Assembly: GCA_022710665.1 (NCBI GenBank) | Contig: JAKLGN010000069.1 | Location: 1-6,913 of the forward strand | Length of the DNA stretch: 6,913 bases | Source of the DNA: Methanoregula sp. | GTDB taxonomy: Archaea; Halobacteriota; Methanomicrobia; Methanomicrobiales; Methanospirillaceae | Direction of reading: 5' to 3' | Shown: positions 1 to 5,397 of the stretch, piece by piece | Numbering within the stretch: position 1 is the stretch's first letter | Layout: each line of letters opens with the position of its first letter | Program-made: the position numbers and the translations under genes | The notes under the pieces: generated by a model | What the model saw: the letters and a program-made list of their open reading frames with translations, nothing else | Told to the model about the DNA's origin: nothing | The model's database searches: none

Positions 1-81
1 TCGTTTTTGGTCAGAAACTTGGGGCCGGGACAGGGACGGGTGATCACTCTGTCCGATGAGATTGGGATCGAGAAGGTCTAT

Positions 82-1023
82 ATGGCCTTTTTCGAGCAGC
101 CATTCCCCGCAGACCTGAAACTTGCCCTGCTCTGGCTTGCAGTTTCACTCGCTGCGATCTTCCTGCCCGTCCTCAATGAATCACCCCTCCGGGTTGCGCT
201 CGTCTTGCCGGCGTTACTTTTCTTACCGGGATACTGTCTCCTTGCATTCCTCTTTTGCGGGGAGCGTGATATCGACCTCATCGAGCGGATCGCACTCTCA
301 ATCGGGCTATCAATCGCCATTGTCCCGCTGATAGGTCTCGGACTAAATTTCACGCACTGGGGGATCCGTCTTGTGCCGATAATGGTGTTGCTGACACTCT
401 TCTCTCTGGCCATGACGCTGGCGGCCCACTATCGCCGTTCACTCCTGCCCGTGGAAAAACGGTTCCGGGTCCCTTCCCGAAAAGACCTGGCAGCGATCAG
501 AAAAGAAGTTGCACCGGAAGGTGGCAGCAGGGCTGACCGCATACTCAGCGTGGTCCTGATCCTTGCCATCATCACCGCAGTCTTGACTGCGGTCCTGGTG
601 ATTGCCATCCCAAAACAGGGGGAAAGATTTTCTGATTTTTTCATCCTGGGTGAGAACGGTAAAGCGGTTGACTACCCGGACCGGATAACTCCCGGTCAGG
701 ATTACCCCATGTATATCGGCGTAGGAAATCACGAGTTCCGTAATGTCACCTATACAATCGAGACATGGGGGATACTCATGGAATCCAATAGCGCGACGAA
801 TACAACCCGTGTCATCACTATGGATCCCCTTTGGCAGCGAACGATAACCCTGGCCCATAACGGAACCACGACTATTCCCTATACCTTGTCTGTTGAAAAG
901 ACCGGATACAACCGTGTCGAATTTTTACTCTTCAACGAAACTGTCCCGGGGATGAGAGGTATAGACCGGATCAACGCGAGCTACCGCGACCTTCACCTAT
1001 GGGTTACGGTTCAGGGTGGGTAA
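82..1023 (+). CDS. DUF1616-like membrane protein with sequon-rich outer domain
   Basis: An integral membrane protein of unknown biochemical role, 313 residues from the chosen start. Five hydrophobic segments are visible at about residues 12-30, 36-58, 68-88, 95-115 and 153-176. A basic cytoplasmic loop (about 117-152) separates helices 4 and 5. The C-terminal 135 residues should lie outside and carry five N-x-S/T sequons (N221, N240, N260, N285, N298). The segment after helix 5, FSDFFILGENGKAVDYP, and the helix 2 stretch ending LFLPGY match what I remember of DUF1616 proteins of methanogens. The ATG at 82 is preferred because it sits just before helix 1 and has a weak AGAAGGT upstream. A TTG at 7 in the same frame would add 25 polar residues, and the frame is open to the window edge, so a start further left is possible. 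The 3' end overlaps the convergent minus-strand gene. Family assignment is fairly sure; function is unknown, with surface-glycan or envelope roles only suggested by typical contexts. Confidence 0.8.
   Translation: MAFFEQPFPADLKLALLWLAVSLAAIFLPVLNESPLRVALVLPALLFLPGYCLLAFLFCGERDIDLIERIALSIGLSIAIVPLIGLGLNFTHWGIRLVPIMVLLTLFSLAMTLAAHYRRSLLPVEKRFRVPSRKDLAAIRKEVAPEGGSRADRILSVVLILAIITAVLTAVLVIAIPKQGERFSDFFILGENGKAVDYPDRITPGQDYPMYIGVGNHEFRNVTYTIETWGILMESNSATNTTRVITMDPLWQRTITLAHNGTTTIPYTLSVEKTGYNRVEFLLFNETVPGMRGIDRINASYRDLHLWVTVQGG
997..1023. other. 27-bp convergent overlap of two coding regions
   Basis: The plus-strand DUF1616-like gene stops with TAA at 1021-1023, and the minus-strand Cys-rich gene stops with TAG at 999-997. 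The last eight sense codons of both genes are therefore encoded on opposite strands of the same DNA. There is no intergenic space for a bidirectional terminator. I see no T-run on either strand just past the stops that would act as a clear archaeal terminator, so the two transcripts probably overlap at their 3' ends. Confidence 0.85.
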
Positions 1024-1782
1024 GAGCGTAAAGACGGCTGTTATCTCCTCCGGATCTGTGCCGGGGGAACACCGGTCCAAGGAAATGACCATGTCCATAC
1101 TTTGGGCAAGCAGTGCCCCGCAGAGGCTGCAGGCAGGACAGGGGTGCATGCTGCAGCACCGCGGGGATTCCCGTGCGATAATCTGACAGCCGGCGCTGAA
1201 CCGATACTTGTGCATAGTGACTGTTATTGTATGATCCTGCCAGTCTGTAGAGAGCGCGGATGCGAAATCAAAAAGACCGATAAGGGTCTCCCGCAGGAGC
1301 CGGATCACTTCATCCCGGTTCTCTTTCTCGGGGAGGGTAATCACCTGGTCCCGGAGCAGCGGATAACAGGATGGGATGGTGACCATTCCTGCCGGCCCGG
1401 AAAGAGGGAAAGAGTCGTCTGTGGCGACCATCCCTTCCTTATACTCTGATGCAGGGTTGAAGAGCATAACCCGGATATCCCCGGTTATGCGGTGGGGGAG
1501 GAAGTGTGCATTCCCAAGTATGCCAAGATCGGACTGTATCCGGCAGATATTCATCTGGTCCCCAGTTGGAAGGAGACCGACCACCCTCATGTCCACCGGT
1601 TCCCCTCCCGAGAAGGTCAAAATGAAGATCCCGGTGACTGCGCAGGCCATGCTACAGATCACGATCGCGGCGCTTGTGATGTCCCCGCGGTTTGTCAGGA
1701 GGGCGAGCGCGATCAGAATTGCAGCTGTTGCCACGAGCAGGAGGCCTGCCAGAAAATACTTACCAGGCATCCGTAGTTTCAT
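997..1782 (-). CDS. Two-helix membrane protein with Cys-rich C-terminal region, unrecognised family
   Basis: I do not recognise this 261-residue protein. Two hydrophobic helices lie at about 9-30 and 36-58. Basic residues before the first (K2, R4, K8) and a short polar turn between them suggest that both ends are cytoplasmic. The remaining 200 residues look like a soluble alpha/beta domain, with an acidic/basic stretch at 151-165 (PEKENRDEVIRLLRE). Near the C-terminus is a cysteine cluster: C199, C209, C210, C215, C218 and C221, including the C-x2-C-x2-C string CPACSLC plus H213. This could bind a metal or simply be redox-active; neither is shown. The ATG at 1782 overlaps the upstream stop as ATGA, and a GGGAGTG SD lies 4 nt before it, so translation is coupled to the preceding gene. 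It is the last gene of the minus-strand operon and ends inside the convergent DUF1616-like gene. Confidence 0.8.
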   Translation of the reverse strand: MKLRMPGKYFLAGLLLVATAAILIALALLTNRGDITSAAIVICSMACAVTGIFILTFSGGEPVDMRVVGLLPTGDQMNICRIQSDLGILGNAHFLPHRITGDIRVMLFNPASEYKEGMVATDDSFPLSGPAGMVTIPSCYPLLRDQVITLPEKENRDEVIRLLRETLIGLFDFASALSTDWQDHTITVTMHKYRFSAGCQIIARESPRCCSMHPCPACSLCGALLAQSMDMVISLDRCSPGTDPEEITAVFTLLPTLNRNP

Positions 1783-2249
1783 TCAGCACTCCCGGCATAG
1801 GTGCGACGTTCCCAAATTTCCAGTACGATCACCATGAGGGCGGTTAACCCGGCTGTGCCGGCCGTTATAGCAAGAAAGGGTATCAAAATCTGGTTTGAAA
1901 AGTACAATATTGCAGATCCGGCCACAGCTGCCAGGCACCAGAGTGCAAACTGGAGGGCGTCCCCTTGTTCTGGCAAGCCCGTCTTCTCAAAGAAGACAGC
2001 CCCGATTACAGCAGCCTGGGCCATGACACCCGCCGGGAATAATGTTGAAGCCGACGTGATGACCAGAAGCTCACCGGTTACAAGGAGAAGGATCCTGGTA
2101 GTTTTGGGGTCGCGACCGAGAATGGATGCAAGGATAAAGAGGACAACGGTAATGAACCCTAAGTATGGTGAGGTGGCTGCCGTAAGGGAAACGAAGGCAG
2201 CGGCAAGGGCAGCAAGGATACAGAGAATTCGCACGGCGGGGATCGTCAC
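1779..2249 (-). CDS. Small polytopic membrane protein, unrecognised family
   Basis: A very hydrophobic 156-residue protein of unknown function. Approximate membrane segments are 5-23, 28-45, 51-69, 72-87, 98-117 and 121-145, so five or six helices, joined by short loops (GRDPKT, EKTGLPEQGD) and followed by a short charged tail (EIWERRTYAGSAE). No catalytic motif is visible. The start is GTG at 2249: it overlaps the TGA of the DUF58 gene as GTGA, and a strong GAGGTG SD lies 5 nt upstream inside the end of that gene. The stop overlaps the next start as ATGA. The gene is thus locked between DUF58 and the Cys-rich gene by translational coupling, which argues for a shared role, for example as a membrane anchor or partner for the MoxR/DUF58 pair. 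That role is inference. The antisense frame is also open but reads like the complement of a membrane gene. Confidence 0.82.
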   Translation of the reverse strand: MTIPAVRILCILAALAAAFVSLTAATSPYLGFITVVLFILASILGRDPKTTRILLLVTGELLVITSASTLFPAGVMAQAAVIGAVFFEKTGLPEQGDALQFALWCLAAVAGSAILYFSNQILIPFLAITAGTAGLTALMVIVLEIWERRTYAGSAE

Positions 2250-3544
2250 GCTATCACCTCGAGGCTCTCCATGCCCTTTAGGTTACGGATCCTGGAGATC
2301 CGTGCAGGGTCCTGCCCGGCAGCCGTCCGCAGTTTTAACCTGACCCCCTTCATCCGTGCTTGTAATGCGATCTCGCTGATATGGCTTAAGTCCCCATAAA
2401 AGAGGCTGTAAAGAATGATCTCTTTGACATCCGGGGAGAGAAGCTGCTGTATCTGTCTGGAGAAGCTCAGAACATACGGACTGGCAAGGTTTCGGCGATA
2501 TACACGAGTGATCCGGGCCGGGAACAGATCCTCATTTACTTGGAGGGGAGAGCTCCCGAACCTCCGAATAGCCTCCCGCATACCGGCCCGGTTCTTCCAC
2601 CGGTAAGCATGGTACAGGCGAATTTGGGGATGTGCCGATTCCCGGATCATCCTTGATATACGGCGTATGTCCGTTTGTGCCAGGAGCATGTCCACTACAT
2701 TAATCCCGGAGATCAGGACAAGTGATATCAGACCGGAGCTTCGGAGCCCGGTCGCGACCTCTCCGCTTACGTCACTGACCAATCCTGCCATGAGCTCATC
2801 AGGTACCAGAAACGTGCGGTCGGGAAGGTCGAGGATGACAAGGGGGGGATTGGTCTCTGCCGCAGTGTAATCACGTACATACATGCGATCGTGTTTCGCG
2901 GTCATCTTCCAGTCAATGAACCGTATCTCGTCTCCATGCCGGTACTCCCGGACTGATCGGACACTGGACCCGCGATAGATGATAGGGGCTTCCCGCTCCC
3001 GCACATCAAAATCCTGTGAGGAGTGCAGCCGTTCGAACGCGGCTTGAGGGTACACCTTCAATTCCGGGCCGCGGAATGGAGCTGAGGCCATCACGAGCGA
3101 GGCTGTCCAGAACTGATCGAAAACTATCAGTTCGACTCCTGCCCCAACAGCACTGCCTGGGACGAGCGGGGTTAAGAGGTAACTCATGGAGGCTGTCCCA
3201 TCCGGCACAAGGACCGCAGCCGGGTCCGCGGGATCCGCGAGGGTGGCCGCCGGGTAGAGGTCCCGGACCAGAACCTCAGTGCCGGGCTCGGGGGTGCAGG
3301 AAAAGGAGGTAGTAATGGTGGTTGTTCTACCCTGTGGTATGATGGGGCGGGAAAGGGAACGTCTGATCCGAGCAGAACGGGCTATCCGGTGTATCCGTAG
3401 CCGGAAGCGAAGGGCAAGGGCAGCTGAGAAGAGCACAAGCGAGAATCCGGCAAGGCAGAAAGCGGGGTCGTTCAGCACGATCGCGACGATCACCAGAAAG
3501 ACCGCCATCATTCTCGTGACTCTTGTAAACCGCAAAGGTTCCAT
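2246..3544 (-). CDS. DUF58 family protein with degenerate VWA-like domain
   Basis: A 432-residue DUF58 protein, the usual partner of a MoxR ATPase. Two membrane segments lie at about 12-24 and 28-46, followed by a basic stretch (47-66, rich in Arg) that fits a cytoplasmic position. Residues 67-160 look like a beta-rich domain. The DUF58 signature is clear at 198-226: VREYRHGDEIRFIDWKMTA, then a basic segment and MYVRDY. The VWA-like region begins with LVILDLPDR (235-243). In most VWA domains this strand ends in the metal-ion site DxSxS; here D239 is kept but both serines are replaced (P241, R243). A later strand, IILYSLFYGDLSH (376-388), fits the VWA core. The ATG at 3544 lies 5 nt past the MoxR stop; the best SD, GAGGTG, is 11 nt upstream within MoxR. 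The stop overlaps the next start. It probably receives or transmits MoxR action at the inner membrane face; the substrate is unknown. Confidence 0.9.
   Translation of the reverse strand: MEPLRFTRVTRMMAVFLVIVAIVLNDPAFCLAGFSLVLFSAALALRFRLRIHRIARSARIRRSLSRPIIPQGRTTTITTSFSCTPEPGTEVLVRDLYPAATLADPADPAAVLVPDGTASMSYLLTPLVPGSAVGAGVELIVFDQFWTASLVMASAPFRGPELKVYPQAAFERLHSSQDFDVREREAPIIYRGSSVRSVREYRHGDEIRFIDWKMTAKHDRMYVRDYTAAETNPPLVILDLPDRTFLVPDELMAGLVSDVSGEVATGLRSSGLISLVLISGINVVDMLLAQTDIRRISRMIRESAHPQIRLYHAYRWKNRAGMREAIRRFGSSPLQVNEDLFPARITRVYRRNLASPYVLSFSRQIQQLLSPDVKEIILYSLFYGDLSHISEIALQARMKGVRLKLRTAAGQDPARISRIRNLKGMESLEVIA
2255..2260 (-). promoter_or_regulatory. Shine-Dalgarno site for the small membrane protein (GTG start)
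   Basis: On the minus strand the sequence reads GAGGTG, then ATAGC, then GTG at 2249. The six-base match to the archaeal anti-SD and the 5-nt spacing support a GTG start that overlaps the DUF58 stop. The site lies inside the last codons of DUF58, a typical layout for coupled translation. Confidence 0.75.
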
Positions 3545-3549
3545 AGAAT

Positions 3550-4527
3550 CTACGGCACCTCGATTGTTTCCAAGATCTCATTAATGATGTCTTTTGGTTT
3601 GCGCCCCTCGATCTCCACCTCCCGGGTGAGCAGGATGCGGTGGGAGAGAATCTCGTGAGCGAGCATCTTGATATCGTCGGGGAGTACGTACGCCCTTCCA
3701 GCGATAGCTGCCCGCGCCCGAGCCCCGCGGACAAAGGCAATAGAGGCGCGGGACGAGGCACCAAGCTCGATATTCCCGTTCTCCCGGGTCGCAACAACAA
3801 TATCCCGTATATAGCTCATGATGGGGGCGCCAATATGGACGGTGCTTACCGTGCGGATAAGGGCAAGGAGTTCCTCCCGGCTTATGCCCGGGGCAAGGGA
3901 GGCTGAGAACTCGTTCCAGTTCAGTCGTCCACTGCTCTCCCGCTGTACCAGGTCGAGCTCATCTTCGGGTTTAAGATACCCGGTCTGCAAGCCGAACATG
4001 AACCGGTCCCGCTGTGCCTCGATTAGTGGAAATGTGCCTTGCTGTTCGTAAGGATTCTGGGTGGCAATCACAAGGAACGGGGTGGGAAGCATGCAGGTCT
4101 CACCATCAATGGTCACCTGCTGCTCGCTCATGGCCTCCAGAAATGCGCTCTGGGATTTGGGGTTGATCCGGTTGATCTCGTCTGCGAGCAGGATGTTGGT
4201 GAAGACAGGCCCCGGCCGGAGGACAAAATTCCGGGTTGACTGGTCAAAGATATGGACCCCGATCATGTCGGCAGGTTGGAGATCGATAGCTCCCTGAATT
4301 CGGCTGAAGGCACAGCCGGTTGCCCGTGCAACCGTTTTTGCGAGGGTGGTTTTTGCCGTGCCCGGGGTTCCTTCGATCAGGATATGGCCCTCTGAGAGCA
4401 ATGCTATCAGAACGAGTTCAAGGAGGTTCGTGTTTCCAATAATATACCCCCCGACGGTCTGCATAACGGTGTCGCGGAATCGGGAAATCGCAACGAGCCG
4501 GGCGGTCAACTTGTCATCTTCATCCAT
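3550..4527 (-). CDS. MoxR-family AAA+ ATPase
   Basis: A 325-residue AAA+ ATPase of the MoxR family, a cytoplasmic chaperone-like machine that probably works as a ring and uses ATP to remodel or activate a partner. Visible motifs in order: Walker A GTPGTAKTT (53-61), the pre-loop segment RIQGAIDLQPADMIG (76-90), Walker B ILLADEI (112-118) followed by NRINPKSQSAFLEAM, sensor 1 ATQNP (155-159), EAQRDRF (170-176) with a likely arginine finger, and sensor 2 GASSR (256-260) in the C-terminal lid. Length is normal for the family and all ATPase residues are present, so it should be active. The segment at 78-86 differs from the TPDLLPSD version common in bacterial MoxR. The ATG at 4527 has GAGGT 3 nt upstream, overlapping the TGA of the preceding gene. 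It sits directly before DUF58, the standard MoxR partner gene. The substrate is unknown. Confidence 0.96.
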   Translation of the reverse strand: MDEDDKLTARLVAISRFRDTVMQTVGGYIIGNTNLLELVLIALLSEGHILIEGTPGTAKTTLAKTVARATGCAFSRIQGAIDLQPADMIGVHIFDQSTRNFVLRPGPVFTNILLADEINRINPKSQSAFLEAMSEQQVTIDGETCMLPTPFLVIATQNPYEQQGTFPLIEAQRDRFMFGLQTGYLKPEDELDLVQRESSGRLNWNEFSASLAPGISREELLALIRTVSTVHIGAPIMSYIRDIVVATRENGNIELGASSRASIAFVRGARARAAIAGRAYVLPDDIKMLAHEILSHRILLTREVEIEGRKPKDIINEILETIEVP

Positions 4528-4530
4528 GGT

Positions 4531-4536
4531 ACCTCA
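4531..4536 (-). promoter_or_regulatory. SD of moxR-like gene overlapping the upstream stop codon
   Basis: The minus strand reads TGAGGT, then ACC, then the ATG of the MoxR gene. TGA is the stop of the DUF4350-like gene, so stop and SD share bases. The 3-nt spacing is short, but the arrangement fits reinitiation by the ribosome that just finished the upstream gene. Confidence 0.6.
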
Positions 4537-5397
4537 TATGATCCGCCGGTGCCATGCAGCGAGTATGCATGCCATAAGCAAGGCTGCGATCAGGAATTTA
4601 TATTCAAGGTTGGATCGTACTGAATGAATAAGTTCCGCTATCCCTCCGATACGTGCAACCCTTGAGGTGTATGTATCGATCAGGAGCGGGGTCTTTGTAA
4701 TGTTCTTCCGGAACTGGCGGTCGGGGCCGGTCATGCCGTTGATGAAAACGCTTGGGTCGGAGAGGACGTATACCGTCCCGTTCCCAATCTTCTCCTCTGT
4801 CATGACAGTGTATTTGCGTAGCACATCCCCACCAGTTAGGTTACCGTTTGGTGTCTCATTTACCCATGAGAATACGGAGGTTGTAAGGAGCGGAGTTCCT
4901 CCCTCAAGGGTTGTAGCGTGATCCAGAACCAGGGGTGACCCGGCCGGGAGGAACGGGTTCTCTTTCACAAAGACGGCTGTAGCCAAAGAGGAGTCGCTAT
5001 AGGCCCGGTCTACGCTTGAGAGGTTGCCCGGGTGGATCCGGATGGTGCTGCCCATTGCCTCCAAAAAAGAAGGGCCTGTACCGAAATCGTCGGCAAGTAG
5101 CAGTGTGTTGCCTCGTGCTACAAAGTCGCGGTAACGGGAACCTTCCATCGCAGTTATTGTCCGGGTTGGAGCGATGATGAGGAGTGTGGTGTTGGTGTGT
5201 TTGGAAAGGTCTGCAGGTACAGTGATGTAGGTCACGGTATGATGGTCCAGATCCGCAAAGAAATCCGAGGTACCGTTCCACCCGAGATTATAACGGCTGA
5301 ATTCTTCACCCGTGGCTGATAGGTGGAGAATGAGAACAAGGAACGAAACAAGCAGGAGTGCCCCCGCTATCCATGTGCAGGTCCTAATACCGGTCAC
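4534..5397 (-). CDS. DUF4350-like membrane-anchored protein with sequon-rich ectodomain
   Basis: A 287-residue protein of the DUF4350 type, whose fold is thought to resemble class I glutamine amidotransferases; no enzymatic activity is known. One helix lies near each end (about 9-27 and 267-282). The central domain should face outside, with the basic tail AWHRRII inside. Family-like features are YNLGWNGTSDFFADL (36-50), LLIIAP (72-77), the strand-turn RGNTLLLADDFGTG (95-108) and LSDPSVFINGM (212-222). I see no Cys-His-Glu amidotransferase triad. Seven N-x-S/T sequons (N41, N69, N125, N180, N186, N206, N232) suggest heavy glycosylation. The start chosen is GTG at 5397, because AGGAG lies 7 nt upstream and the helix then begins at once; this overlaps the previous gene by 14 nt. 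An upstream TTG at 5436 in frame would add 13 residues and a 53-nt overlap and is less likely. It lies between a DUF4129-like gene and moxR, an order known from bacterial MoxR clusters. Confidence 0.82.
   Translation of the reverse strand: MTGIRTCTWIAGALLLVSFLVLILHLSATGEEFSRYNLGWNGTSDFFADLDHHTVTYITVPADLSKHTNTTLLIIAPTRTITAMEGSRYRDFVARGNTLLLADDFGTGPSFLEAMGSTIRIHPGNLSSVDRAYSDSSLATAVFVKENPFLPAGSPLVLDHATTLEGGTPLLTTSVFSWVNETPNGNLTGGDVLRKYTVMTEEKIGNGTVYVLSDPSVFINGMTGPDRQFRKNITKTPLLIDTYTSRVARIGGIAELIHSVRSNLEYKFLIAALLMACILAAWHRRII

Noticed and set aside
3..59. A frame ending with TGA at 57-59 that could be the C-terminus of a gene upstream of the DUF1616-like gene
   Set aside because: It reads GQKLGAGTGTGDHSVR before the stop, which is plausible as a protein end and would leave a 22-nt gap to the ATG at 82. 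Eighteen codons at a window edge are too few to call a gene.
77..83. TATA-like string CTATATG just before the DUF1616-like gene
   Set aside because: It overlaps the start codon, so it cannot be the promoter of this gene unless the message is leaderless from elsewhere; there is no BRE-like purine box at the expected distance.
439..858. 139-residue minus-strand frame inside the DUF1616-like gene
   Set aside because: The plus strand here encodes the conserved DUF1616 ILGENGKA-type segment and sequon-rich domain; the antisense product shows no domain and is Cys/Gly-rich in a haphazard way.
1376..1837. 153-residue plus-strand frame opposite the Cys-rich gene
   Set aside because: No recognisable motif, Arg/Pro/Ser-rich, and it is antisense to a gene with a coupled ATGA start and SD.
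1801..2343. 180-residue open frame on the plus strand opposite the small membrane protein and the end of DUF58
   Set aside because: It is rich in Arg, Ala, Thr and Pro with no domain or motif, as expected for the complement of a hydrophobic gene, and it lies entirely opposite well-supported overlapping genes with good SD sites.
3327..3800. 157-residue minus-strand frame across the moxR/DUF58 junction
   Set aside because: It overlaps the MoxR lid region and the start of DUF58 in a different frame; both of those have clear family motifs, and this product has low-complexity Pro/Ser/Arg composition.
235..5200. Search for CRISPR repeats, insertion-sequence ends, tRNA genes and phage or defence genes
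   Set aside because: No spaced direct repeats, terminal inverted repeats, transposase motifs or cloverleaf patterns were noticed by eye; the region is fully occupied by the envelope-type genes described.
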